NCBI GenBank assembly: GCA_949841355.1
Contig: CATKZP010000012.1
Location: forward strand, 1-64,000
Direction: 5' to 3'
DNA: 64,000 nt
Origin: an uncultured Oscillospiraceae bacterium
GTDB lineage: Bacteria > Bacillota > Clostridia > Oscillospirales > Oscillospiraceae
In this document: positions 25,469-33,906 of the stretch, piece by piece
Position numbering within the stretch: the stretch's first letter is position 1
How the letters are laid out: each line of letters begins with the position of its first letter
Notes under the pieces: generated by a model
What the model was told of the DNA's origin: nothing
Databases searched by the model: none
What the model saw: the letters and a program-made list of their open reading frames with translations, nothing else
Position numbers and translations under genes: made by a program

Positions 25469-26560
25469 TTACTGCCTGCGCTCCCACTCCAGCAGGGCGG
25501 TGTTCTGGGCGTCCACCTCGTCGGTCCAGACCCCAGCCTCCTTATAATACTTCACCGCGCCGGGGTGGATGGGCGCGCCCACGGCGATGAGGGCCCGCTC
25601 CAGGCTCCAGTCCTCCATATACTGGGGATTCAGGGTGACGGCCTGATCGTGGTTTTCATACATGGCCTTGGTCAGGTCGTACACTACGTCCTCGGACAGC
25701 CCCTCCCGCACATAGATGCCGAAGGGCACCGCCAGGGTGTCGCCGCCGGTGCTCAGGCCGAACTCCCCGCTGTCCACGCTGGAGGTGACGAAGCCCCAGC
25801 CGGGCAGCAGTTCGTTGAGCTTGGCCACCTCGTCGTTGGAGATGTTCACCGTATACATGGGCTTGGTGGTGGCGATGTCCTGAATCCAGGTGCTGGCCGT
25901 CCAATAGACCGCCACCGCCCGGCCCTCCTTCAGCCCCTGCTTGGCCTCATCGATGCTGCTGAAGCTCACGTCGGTGATCTTGTCGTAGTCCACTCCGGCA
26001 GCCTTGAGCAGGCTCTTGATCTGGATATCGCTCTCAGCGCCGGGCTGGGTGATATAGACCTTTTTCCCTTCCAGGTCCTTCAGCGTCTTGATGTCCGGGT
26101 CGGTGGTGAAGAAGCCGTAACGCATATCCCCGCCGGTGCAGATCTGCTGAATGGGCACCGGGGCCACTCCGTCCAGCTCCCAGGTGTCCCAGAAGGGGTC
26201 CTCCCCGGTGTAGGCGCCGTGGATGGCCCACACGGTGGTGATGGCCAGGTCCAGCTGGTCCAGCTTGAGCAGACGGAAGGCCGGACCGGTGACCTGCATG
26301 GGCTGCTGGGTCACGGTGTAGGGGCAGTGCTCGTTCCACACCGACGCCAGCGCCGCGCCCACCGCGTAGGTGGAGGTGCCCGCCTGCATGGTGCCAAAGG
26401 TGAGGGCCTGTCCGCCCGGCCCCGCAGGCTGCCCGGCGGAGGGGGCCGCACTGGGATTGGCCGGCTCTCCCGCTGGCGCGCAGGAGGCCAGCAGGGCCAT
26501 GCCCAGACAGCAGCAGAGCAACAGGGCCAGCCATTTGCGCGCATGTTCGATTCTTTTCAT
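25469..26560 (-). CDS. TAXI-family TRAP transporter solute-binding lipoprotein
   Basis: This 363-residue extracellular binding protein is a lipoprotein: basic start MKRIEHARK, hydrophobic segment, and lipobox LLASCAP near residue 25, followed by an Ala/Pro/Gly-rich linker. The mature part has TAXI features: TFGTMQAGTSTYAVGAALA near 52, and VYITQPGAESDIQIKSLL near 170. The start is ATG with AAGGAGG upstream; a longer frame is rejected for lack of a ribosome site. It is first gene of the operon, under the palindrome-covered promoter. The ligand is unknown. Confidence 0.93.
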   Translation of the reverse strand: MKRIEHARKWLALLLCCCLGMALLASCAPAGEPANPSAAPSAGQPAGPGGQALTFGTMQAGTSTYAVGAALASVWNEHCPYTVTQQPMQVTGPAFRLLKLDQLDLAITTVWAIHGAYTGEDPFWDTWELDGVAPVPIQQICTGGDMRYGFFTTDPDIKTLKDLEGKKVYITQPGAESDIQIKSLLKAAGVDYDKITDVSFSSIDEAKQGLKEGRAVAVYWTASTWIQDIATTKPMYTVNISNDEVAKLNELLPGWGFVTSSVDSGEFGLSTGGDTLAVPFGIYVREGLSEDVVYDLTKAMYENHDQAVTLNPQYMEDWSLERALIAVGAPIHPGAVKYYKEAGVWTDEVDAQNTALLEWERRQ

Positions 26561-26628
26561 AACAGTTCCTCCTTGTATATTTTTCTGGTTTTCTTGCGGG
26601 CACAGCACTCTTCTCCGCGCCTTCTGCA

Positions 26629-26650
26629 TATAACATTATATAATGTTATA
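26629..26650. promoter_or_regulatory. 22-bp palindromic operator (likely GntR site)
   Basis: TATAACATTAT (26629-26639) is followed at once by its exact complement ATAATGTTATA (26640-26650). It overlaps the -10 box of the transporter promoter and lies between that operon and the divergent GntR gene. A second, imperfect palindrome around GCAATTGC (26660-26667) covers the -35 box. Confidence 0.8.
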
Positions 26651-26663
26651 ATATATTGTGCAA
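26635..26663 (-). promoter_or_regulatory. Promoter of the TAXI-TRAP catabolic operon
   Basis: On the minus strand, TTGCAC (26658-26663) and a perfect TATAAT (26635-26640) have a 17-base spacer. The -10 box sits inside the 22-bp palindrome. Confidence 0.8.
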
Positions 26664-26728
26664 TTGCCAATTAAGCCAAAAACCGCCCCCCTGACTTGTA
26701 AAAAACGACGAAAAAGGGCGGCAGGCAG

Positions 26729-26756
26729 TTGACAACAAAGTCCGCGCTGCGATACT
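26729..26756 (+). promoter_or_regulatory. Likely promoter of the GntR regulator
   Basis: A perfect TTGACA at 26729-26734 is followed after 16 bases by GATACT (26751-26756); TACTAT two bases later is an alternative. Confidence 0.55.
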
Positions 26757-26823
26757 ATAAGAAATAAGAAGCTGTGGGAATGTGGAGCGAAATTCCGATC
26801 ACCTATCGATTGGGGAGAAGCAT

Positions 26824-27531
26824 ATGCTGAACAACAGTGACGTGACCCCGCTGTACCGCCAGATGGAGACCATATTGGAGCAAAAAATCGCCCGGGGCGA
26901 GTATCAGCCGGGCCAGCGGCTGCCCAGCGAGAAGGAGCTGGCGGAGCAGTTCGGCGTCAGCGTCATCACAGTGAAAAAGGCGCTGTCCAGCCTAGCGGAG
27001 CGGGGGCTGGTGGTGCGCAAGCAGGGCAAGGGCACCTTTGTCACCACCCCCAAGCACACCCGGGACCTGCGGCACATCATCAGCTTCTCCGAGGCCTGCC
27101 AGATGAACGGCACCCAGCCCGGCGGCCGCGTGCTGGAGCAGACGCTGACGCCCTCCACCGAGGAACTGCGCCGCAAGCTGCAATGCGGTGACAGCCAACT
27201 GGTGCTCATCACCCGCCTGCGCTCGGTAGACGGAGTGCCCATGGCGGTGGAACAGAACTGGATGCCCCTGTCCTACCGCTTTCTGCTGGACACGGACCTG
27301 GAAAACCGCTCCCTGTTCGAAACCATCTACGCCAACCGGCAGGTGGAGCTGGCCTCCGCCCGGCGCACCATCGACATCTGCTACGCCTCTCCCAAGGCGG
27401 CCCGGCTGCTGGAGGTCCAGCGGGGGCTGCCCTTGCTGCTGGTGCAGAGCATCGTCTACGACCAGGACGGCAGGCCCGTTTTCGTGGGCACCCAGACCAT
27501 CAACGCGGAGCGCTTCACTCTTATCGTATAG
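26824..27531 (+). CDS. GntR-family regulator (HutC subfamily, UTRA domain)
   Basis: A 235-residue repressor. The winged helix-turn-helix is at residues 1-75: PLYRQMETILEQKIARGEY, LPSEKELAEQFGVSVITVKKAL, then GKGTFV. The UTRA ligand-binding domain (about 90-233) has LITRLRSVDGVPMAVEQ and ends GTQTINAERFTLIV. It lies divergent from the TAXI-TRAP operon, with the 22-bp palindrome between, so it very likely controls that operon in response to a pathway sugar or sugar phosphate. The start is ATG after GGGGAG. Confidence 0.93.
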   Translation: MLNNSDVTPLYRQMETILEQKIARGEYQPGQRLPSEKELAEQFGVSVITVKKALSSLAERGLVVRKQGKGTFVTTPKHTRDLRHIISFSEACQMNGTQPGGRVLEQTLTPSTEELRRKLQCGDSQLVLITRLRSVDGVPMAVEQNWMPLSYRFLLDTDLENRSLFETIYANRQVELASARRTIDICYASPKAARLLEVQRGLPLLLVQSIVYDQDGRPVFVGTQTINAERFTLIV

Positions 27532-27582
27532 GCAGATGCGTCCGCACCCTGTGACAGTATGCCCGCATGCGCCCACAAATCC

Positions 27583-27620
27583 AAGGTTCCGCCCCAGTTT
27601 GAACGGAGCGGAACCTTTTC
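27583..27620 (+). terminator. Terminator of the GntR gene
   Basis: AAGGTTCCGC (27583-27592) pairs perfectly with GCGGAACCTT (27608-27617), followed by TTC. Confidence 0.85.
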
Positions 27621-27728
27621 ATTCCATGTCCCCAACCTCTGGCGCGGCGACATAATAAAATTTAGGAGAAGAGCCGTTAAAATATTTCACAACGTCAAAG
27701 ACGATACGGCGTAGCGGGAGGTGAGCGG

Positions 27729-28214
27729 GTGGAGCACTGCGAGCCATGGAAAGAGACGGTGGAAAAACTATATAAAGAGATGTATCCGGCCCTCCATGCC
27801 TACGCCCTGCGGGTGATGGATGACAGCGCTCTGGCCGAGGAGGCCATCCAGGACGCCTTCTGCATCGCCTGCTGCCGTCGGGATCAATTTCTGTCCAGCC
27901 CTAATCCCCAGGGGTGGATCATGCTCACCCTCAAGCACGTCATGCAGAACACGCTGCGGGCCCAGGCCAAGCTGAGGGTTCTGCTCGCCCTGGACGCCGG
28001 GGCGGAGCTGCCTGCTGGGGGACCGGAGCTCATCAGCGTGGATCTGCTCTTCAACGATGTGTCGGACAGCGAGGACTTTCGCCTGCTCAAGCGCATCGCC
28101 CTGGATCGCTGCACCATGCTGGAGCTGGCCGAGGATCTGGGCGTGTCGGTGGAGGCCTGCAAAAAGCGGGTGCAGCGGGCCAGAAAACGGCTGCAAAAAA
28201 AGCTTAAGCTGTGA
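27729..28214 (+). CDS. ECF-type RNA polymerase sigma factor
   Basis: A 161-residue sigma-70-family protein. Region 2 is about residues 10-75 (LYKEMYPALHAYALRVM, then EEAIQDAFCIAC and GWIMLTLKHVMQN). Region 4 is about 105-160 with a helix-turn-helix, CTMLELAEDLGVSVEACKKRVQRARKRL. The start is GTG after GGGAGGTG. It is followed by a membrane protein whose N-terminus is cytoplasmic, the usual place for an anti-sigma factor. The trigger is unknown. No ECF-type autoregulated promoter stands out upstream. Confidence 0.9.
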   Translation: MEHCEPWKETVEKLYKEMYPALHAYALRVMDDSALAEEAIQDAFCIACCRRDQFLSSPNPQGWIMLTLKHVMQNTLRAQAKLRVLLALDAGAELPAGGPELISVDLLFNDVSDSEDFRLLKRIALDRCTMLELAEDLGVSVEACKKRVQRARKRLQKKLKL

Positions 28215-28245
28215 GGAATCTTCAAGCATGAAAGGAGGGACCTGC

Positions 28246-29157
28246 GTGTCAGAGCAAACACATCCCAGCGAGGAGACCCGCGCCGCCATGGAGCAGATGA
28301 GCACCAGCCGTCTGGAGGAGCTGCTCCTCCAGGATTTCCGCGCCCCGGAGGGCGGGGCGAAGAACATGGCCGTACTCTATCAGGCGGCCCAGGTGCTGGC
28401 CAGCCGGAAGCCGTGTCCCTCCTTCGCCGCCGGCCGGGCATGGGAGAGCTTCCAGAAAAACTACCTCCCTTTTGCGCAAAGCGCCCCGCCGTATAGGGCC
28501 TATGATGACGGCGGTAAGCCGTCATCGGACGCCGCAGGCGCGCGGCGTCCCGCTTCCTGGCGCGGACGTGCACTGCGCACGGCAATAGCCGCCGCCGCGC
28601 TGGCCCTCACCCTGTTCTCCCTGTGCGTCGCCGCCGCAGCCAGCGGGTTCAATTTGTGGCGGCATCTGGCCCGGTGGACGGACGAGATCATGGAGCTCAC
28701 CCCGCCCCAAGCCGTCACGGCGGTCGAGGACCATATCCGCATTCCGGAGGTCTCCAAGGAATACGGCACCATTCAGGAGGCGGTCACCGACTTCGGACTA
28801 GCGCGGCCCGTGGTCCCCCAGTGGCTCCCGGACGGCTTCCAGCAGGTGGAGCTGGTCGTGGACACCGGCCTCCCTTATTTAATCATTTTCCAGGCAGCTT
28901 ACCAGATGGATGAGGACGTAATCATCGTGTTTGTGTCCATACACCTGCCGAAAGAGGATGGGAGCTTCGGCGGCTACGGCCACTTTCAAAAGGACGAGGG
29001 GGACCCCATCCCCTATGAGTCCGGGGGCATCACCCATCTGCTGTCCACCAACGCCGGCCGGTCCGTGGCCCTCTGGGCCAACGGTCCGGCGGAGTGCGCC
29101 GTCAGCGGAGATATCACCATGGAGGAACTCCAGAAAATAATTGATTCCATTTATTGA
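28246..29157 (+). CDS. Putative anti-sigma factor with DUF4367-like C-terminus
   Basis: A 303-residue single-pass membrane protein. The first 105 residues are a hydrophilic, partly helical cytoplasmic part; a membrane segment lies near 113-135; the outer part resembles DUF4367 (WLPDGFQQVELVVDTG, then an Ile/Val-rich sheet and a C-terminal helix). The GTG start is chosen because AAAGGAGG lies seven bases upstream; an ATG overlapping that site would add six residues. It follows the sigma factor by 31 bases, so a sigma/anti-sigma pair is inferred. Confidence 0.72.
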   Translation: MSEQTHPSEETRAAMEQMSTSRLEELLLQDFRAPEGGAKNMAVLYQAAQVLASRKPCPSFAAGRAWESFQKNYLPFAQSAPPYRAYDDGGKPSSDAAGARRPASWRGRALRTAIAAAALALTLFSLCVAAAASGFNLWRHLARWTDEIMELTPPQAVTAVEDHIRIPEVSKEYGTIQEAVTDFGLARPVVPQWLPDGFQQVELVVDTGLPYLIIFQAAYQMDEDVIIVFVSIHLPKEDGSFGGYGHFQKDEGDPIPYESGGITHLLSTNAGRSVALWANGPAECAVSGDITMEELQKIIDSIY

Positions 29158-29173
29158 GCAGGAGGTTGTAAAC

Positions 29174-30979
29174 ATGGAAGAACAGCAAAAAAAGAGGCCG
29201 GAAAATATACCGGCCGGCATCGTCGGCGCCTTTCTGGGCACGCTGCTGGGCGTAGTGTGCACCGTGGTCATCGGGCAGCTGGGCTATGTGGCGTCCGTAT
29301 CCGGCCTCATCATGGCGGTGGGGGCGCTGAAGGGCTATGAGCTGCTGGGCGGCCGGCTGAGCAAAAAGGGTGCGGTGATCTCGTCCCTCCTCATTCTGGT
29401 CATGACCTGGCTGGCCCACCGGCTCACCTGGGCCATCGCCCTGTCCACCGCCTCCGGCTTGGGCGTGTTTGAGAGCTTCCAGACCATCCCCGAGCTGCTG
29501 GACGCCGGACTGCTGGAGGGCCCCGCCTACTGGGGCGACCTGGTCATGCTTTACCTGTTCACCCTGCTTGGGGCGGTCCCCACCATCATCGGGGGATTGC
29601 GCAGCGCCGACCTGCCCGACCTGCCCCAGGGCACGGCTGCCTCCCCACAGGACGGCGGGCTGCCCGAGCTCACCCTCTACCCCGGCAGCGTGGCCTGGAT
29701 GCGGCCCCTGCGGCTGAGCGCGGCGGGCGCGGCCTTCGTGGGGCTGATCCCGGGGCTCATCCTTCTTCTTGTCAGCATTTCCGGCAGCGATATCGTGATG
29801 GGCCTGGCCGCCATTGGCTGCATTGTGTCCGGCTTTATTATTCTCTGCTTCGCCATGCCCTGCATCCAGCTGTGCTACCGCTCCATGAACCTGATGGTGC
29901 GCAGCGGCGGCACGGTGTGGCAGGTCACCCTGCCCATGCTGAACAACGCCGATACATACCGCTTCACCAAGCGCACCGGGGCCGTCCGGGCCATCCGGTG
30001 GGAGATTTTGACCGATGAGGAGCGGCAGCAGCTCAAGGTGTCCATCCAGCGGGCCATCGCCCTGCTCACCAGCGGCCAGGTGATGCCGGGCAGCGCTCTG
30101 AGCGCGGCGGTGATGCCCCTGCCCGGCCTGCGCATCCGCAAAGAGACCCGCTGGGCCTGGAAGGGGACCTATTCCGGCCGGGACGGCAGGGAGAAGCGGA
30201 TCACCCTCCCCAAGGCCTACGCGGATTTCTCTCCCGACCCGGAGATGGAGCCTGCCCGGCAGCCCGTTCCCGTCCACTGGGGACTGCTGGCCGCCGCCGC
30301 GGCGCTGACGGCGGTTCTGGCCCTGACCGGCGCCGGTCTGGGTTATCTGGCAGACGGCGGCGGACGCCGGAACCCCGGCCCTGACCCCACCCCCTCCCCT
30401 TCCAGCCTCCAGCCAACCGCCTCTCCCGCGCTCCCCGAGCTTGACCCCCAGGACCTGTTCCACGTGGCGGAGGAGCTGGGGTATGAATTCACCGCCGTGG
30501 GCTATATCCAGGCCCCGGAGGAGCTGTTCGGCCCCGACGCCTTCCTGGACGCCCACGTGCCATACAGCCAATCCCCCGCCTACCTGGACGACGGCCATAC
30601 CATCCGTTCCGCCGCCCACGGCATGGAGGTGACTGTCACCATCGCCCTGTCCGAGGGGGACGCCAGGGACGTGGTGGACGAGGCCTACGCGCTGATGGTG
30701 TCCTCCGGGCTGGACATCTACGAGGAGGGCGTCCAGGAAACCCACTACTTCGATGAATACGACATCGCCGTCAAGCAGGTGTCCTATTTTGAGCAGGACC
30801 GCACTCTGGTGCGGGTGGCGGTCCTCTACGCCGACTACAAGCAGGACGGCTGCTACCTCTCGGCGTCCATCGTCTACCAGCCCGAGCTTATGGACGGGGA
30901 TTACCCCGCCCTGCTGGCGGAGCTCAGCGACGCCTACAGTCTGACTCTGCCGGATATCCCGCCTATGGACGAGGTATAA
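29174..30979 (+). CDS. Large membrane protein of the ECF sigma operon
   Basis: A 601-residue protein of unknown function. About five membrane segments occur in the first 240 residues (roughly 15-38, 40-58, 68-90, 125-150, then 185-240), followed by a cytoplasmic-looking block (about 250-365), one more helix near 375-395, a Pro/Ser/Thr-rich linker, and an acidic C-terminal domain of about 180 residues that would be extracellular. The ATG has AGGAGG upstream. It follows the anti-sigma gene by 16 bases and is closed by a terminator. It may be a sensor or effector of the stress regulon. Confidence 0.65.
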   Translation: MEEQQKKRPENIPAGIVGAFLGTLLGVVCTVVIGQLGYVASVSGLIMAVGALKGYELLGGRLSKKGAVISSLLILVMTWLAHRLTWAIALSTASGLGVFESFQTIPELLDAGLLEGPAYWGDLVMLYLFTLLGAVPTIIGGLRSADLPDLPQGTAASPQDGGLPELTLYPGSVAWMRPLRLSAAGAAFVGLIPGLILLLVSISGSDIVMGLAAIGCIVSGFIILCFAMPCIQLCYRSMNLMVRSGGTVWQVTLPMLNNADTYRFTKRTGAVRAIRWEILTDEERQQLKVSIQRAIALLTSGQVMPGSALSAAVMPLPGLRIRKETRWAWKGTYSGRDGREKRITLPKAYADFSPDPEMEPARQPVPVHWGLLAAAAALTAVLALTGAGLGYLADGGGRRNPGPDPTPSPSSLQPTASPALPELDPQDLFHVAEELGYEFTAVGYIQAPEELFGPDAFLDAHVPYSQSPAYLDDGHTIRSAAHGMEVTVTIALSEGDARDVVDEAYALMVSSGLDIYEEGVQETHYFDEYDIAVKQVSYFEQDRTLVRVAVLYADYKQDGCYLSASIVYQPELMDGDYPALLAELSDAYSLTLPDIPPMDEV

Positions 30980-30998
30980 TGGTCCCACTGTTTCAAAG

Positions 30999-31031
30999 CG
31001 CCGCCCTCCTTTTTCGGAGGGCGGCGTTCTT
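30999..31031 (+). terminator. Terminator of the ECF sigma operon
   Basis: CGCCGCCCTCC (30999-31009) pairs perfectly with GGAGGGCGGCG (31016-31026), followed by TTCTTTT. Confidence 0.9.
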
Positions 31032-31050
31032 TTCGCCGTCTGCGGCAGTC

Positions 31051-31079
31051 TTGAAATTCCGGCCAAAAACTGCTATACT
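31051..31079 (+). promoter_or_regulatory. Promoter of the MBOAT-DHHW operon
   Basis: TTGAAA (31051-31056) and TATACT (31074-31079), spacer 17 bases, about 100 bases before the gene. Confidence 0.8.
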
Positions 31080-31180
31080 GGGTCATTAAAGGTCAGACGG
31101 CCGCGCGGACCTATCCGGCGCTCCCCGGTCCTGCGCCTGCCTCCAGGGCCCTTGACCTCACTCACTTAGGCGGTGATTTC

Positions 31181-32596
31181 ATGGTATTCAGCAGCCTGCT
31201 GTTCCTTTTGTTCTTCCTGCCCGCGCTGTTTTTGTGCTACTTCTGCATTCCCCGGCGCTTCCGCGCCGGGCGCAACGGAGTGCTGCTGGCCTTCAGCCTG
31301 TTTTTTTACGCCTGCGGCGGCGTCAGCTATCTGCCCGTGCTGCTGTGCTCCGTGGCCGTCAACTACCTGTGCGGCCTGATGGCGGCTCCCGGGCGGGCCC
31401 AGGCCGTCCGGCGGGCCGGGCTGTGGGGCGCGGTGGTCCTGGGGCTTGGGCTGCTGGGCTGGTTTAAGTACGCCGGCTTCCTCTCCGCCAACCTCAGCCG
31501 CCTGGGCGTGCGGCTGGACCTGCCCCAGATCGTGCTGCCCATCGGCATCTCCTTCTTCACCTTCCAGGGGCTGAGCTACGTCATCGACGTGTACCGGGGG
31601 GACGCCCCCTGCCAGCGCAATCCCTTCTATGTGGCCCTCTACGTGGCCCTGTTCCCCCAGCTGGTGGCCGGTCCTATCGTGCGCTACTCCACCGTGGCCC
31701 AGGAGATCACCGGCCGGGAGGAGTCCCTGTCCCAGTTCTCCCAGGGGGCGGTCCGGTTCCTGTTCGGGCTGGGCAAGAAGATGCTGCTGGCCAACGCCAT
31801 GGGCGAGATTGCCGACGCCGTGTTCGCCCAGCCCCCCGCCTTTATGGCCGCCGCCACGGCGTGGGTGGGCGCGGCGGCCTACACCCTTCAGATCTACTTC
31901 GACTTCTCCGCCTATTCCGACATGGCCATCGGCCTGGGGCGGATGTTCGGCTTTCACTTCCTGGAAAACTTCGACTACCCCTATATCGCCCAGTCGGTCA
32001 CCGAGTTCTGGCGGCGGTGGCATATCTCCCTGTCCTCCTGGTTCCGGGACTACGTCTACATTCCCCTGGGGGGCAGCCGCCGCTCCCCGGCCCGGAACCT
32101 GCTCAATCTGGCGGTGGTCTGGCTGCTCACCGGGCTGTGGCACGGCGCGGCGTGGACCTTCGTGCTGTGGGGCGGCTGGTTTTTCCTCCTCCTGGCCGGA
32201 GAGCGGCTGGTGTGGGGCCAGGGGCTGGCCCGCCTGCCCCGGATTTTCCGGCACGGGTATGTCCTGCTGGCGGTGATGGCCAGCTGGGTGCTGTTCCGCT
32301 CCCCTGACGCGGCCTACGCGGCGGCCTATTTTCAGGCCATGCTGGGCCTGGGGGGCGGGACGGACGGCCAGGCGGTCTACTGTCTGCTCCAATACTGGCC
32401 GGAGTGGACCGCCTGCCTCATCGCCGCCCTGCCGGTGAAGCGCTGGCTGGAGGCCAGACTGCCTGAGGAGGGGACCGGTTTCGCCGCGGCGGTCCGGACC
32501 TGGTTCCCCAAGCTGGCGGCGCTGGCGCTGCTGACGCTGTCCTACGTCAAGCTGGCCTCGGGCAGCTTCAATCCCTTTATCTACTTTCAGTTTTGA
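31181..32596 (+). CDS. MBOAT-family O-acyltransferase (AlgI-like)
   Basis: This 471-residue membrane enzyme moves acyl groups, usually acetyl, across the membrane to a surface polysaccharide. It has the AlgI/DltB pattern: about 11 hydrophobic segments, LPIGISFFTFQGLSYVIDVYRG near 118, TEFWRRWHISLSSWFRDYVY near 270, and the catalytic His in LWHGAAWTF near 322. The ribosome site is weak (GGCGGTG). It is followed 14 bases later by a DHHW/AlgJ-like gene, the usual partner that completes acetyl transfer outside the cell. Confidence 0.93.
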   Translation: MVFSSLLFLLFFLPALFLCYFCIPRRFRAGRNGVLLAFSLFFYACGGVSYLPVLLCSVAVNYLCGLMAAPGRAQAVRRAGLWGAVVLGLGLLGWFKYAGFLSANLSRLGVRLDLPQIVLPIGISFFTFQGLSYVIDVYRGDAPCQRNPFYVALYVALFPQLVAGPIVRYSTVAQEITGREESLSQFSQGAVRFLFGLGKKMLLANAMGEIADAVFAQPPAFMAAATAWVGAAAYTLQIYFDFSAYSDMAIGLGRMFGFHFLENFDYPYIAQSVTEFWRRWHISLSSWFRDYVYIPLGGSRRSPARNLLNLAVVWLLTGLWHGAAWTFVLWGGWFFLLLAGERLVWGQGLARLPRIFRHGYVLLAVMASWVLFRSPDAAYAAAYFQAMLGLGGGTDGQAVYCLLQYWPEWTACLIAALPVKRWLEARLPEEGTGFAAAVRTWFPKLAALALLTLSYVKLASGSFNPFIYFQF

Positions 32597-32610
32597 GGAG
32601 GCGGCATCAG

Positions 32611-33792
32611 ATGAAACGGATCGCGGAGCGCCTCATGGCCGTGTGCTTTCTGGGCTTTCTGGCGGCGGGGCTGGCCGCCTGCCTGCTGCGGGATCGTCAG
32701 GACGTCTCCTTCTGGGAAAACCGTATGCTGGCCGCCCTCCCCCAGCCCGGCCCCGAGAGCGTGGCGGACGGCAGCTATTTCACCCAGATGGAACGCTATC
32801 TGGCCGACCACGCCCCCCTGCGCACCACTCTGCTCAAGCTCAAAACCCGCTGTGACCTGACCCTGGGCCGCCCGGTGGTCAACGATGTGGTCGTCACCCG
32901 GGACAGCCTGCTCCCCTTCCTGCCTTACGGCATTGACAGCCAGGAGGACATCGACCGCTGGGCCGGCCTCATGGCGGACAATCTGGCCGGCATCAACGCC
33001 GCGGTGACGGAGTACGGCGGGTATTTCTTATACGCGGTGGTCCCCTGCCAGTCCGTCTCCCGGGCGGACGAATACCCCTGGTACCTCAACAGCGAGGCCC
33101 GGCGCAGTCAGATGAAGAGCGCGTCCATGGCCCGGGCCATGGCGGAGCGGGGCGTACCCTTCCTGGATGTGGAGGCCGCTCTGGCCCAGTCGGGCGGCTC
33201 GGCGCAGTACGCCTCCCGGGTAGACAACCACTACTCCATGGAGGGCGCCTTTGAGACGTACCGGCTGATTCTGGAACAGGCGGCGCAGGACACCGGACTG
33301 TCCTTTCCCATACTCACCCAAGACGACTTCACCTTGGAGACGCTGCCCAACGACTACCTGGGTTCCCGGGAGCGCAAGCTGCTGAACCTGGAGCGGCGGG
33401 AGGAACAGCTGTCCATTCTGCTGCCCAAGGAGCCCGTCCCCTTCACCCGCTGGGATAACGGCGAGCCCGCCGGTTCCGGCGTGTACCGTCTGCCCGCCGG
33501 CCCGGAGGAGGAAGTGGACTACAGCCTCTACATGGGGGGCGACATCGCCAACACCGTCATCCATACCGGCCGGGAGGAGCTGCCCAGCATCCTCATCTAC
33601 GGCGACAGCTTCACCAACCCCGTGGAGTGCCTGGCCTACCTCAGCTTTGACGAGACCCACTCCCTGGACCTGCGCCACTACCGCGACATGGGGCTTTTGG
33701 ACTACATCCGGCAATTCCGGCCGGAGCTGGTGGTGTGCATCCGGGATTACGACTTCATGATGGCCCCCGACGGAAACGGCGGCGGGGATTGA
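32611..33792 (+). CDS. DHHW-family (AlgJ/AlgX-like) extracytoplasmic protein
   Basis: A 393-residue protein anchored by an N-terminal helix (about 8-25). Typical family features are FWENRMLAALP, FTQMERYLADHAPLR, and the C-terminal ILIYGDSFTNPVE (SGNH-type catalytic Ser), with later DLRHY. These proteins act as acetyltransferases or esterases working with an MBOAT partner in exopolysaccharide acetylation. The start is ATG after GAGGAGG. Which polymer is modified cannot be told from this locus. Confidence 0.85.
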   Translation: MKRIAERLMAVCFLGFLAAGLAACLLRDRQDVSFWENRMLAALPQPGPESVADGSYFTQMERYLADHAPLRTTLLKLKTRCDLTLGRPVVNDVVVTRDSLLPFLPYGIDSQEDIDRWAGLMADNLAGINAAVTEYGGYFLYAVVPCQSVSRADEYPWYLNSEARRSQMKSASMARAMAERGVPFLDVEAALAQSGGSAQYASRVDNHYSMEGAFETYRLILEQAAQDTGLSFPILTQDDFTLETLPNDYLGSRERKLLNLERREEQLSILLPKEPVPFTRWDNGEPAGSGVYRLPAGPEEEVDYSLYMGGDIANTVIHTGREELPSILIYGDSFTNPVECLAYLSFDETHSLDLRHYRDMGLLDYIRQFRPELVVCIRDYDFMMAPDGNGGGD

Positions 33793-33906
33793 CCGCCAAA
33801 CGGGGGTTTTGCCGCCGCATATCGGGATATACTGTAACCACGCCAGCCGCCGGGACCTCAGCGGCCTGAACTTCAAACTATTTTACGCAGAAAGGTCGGA
33901 ATTGCT

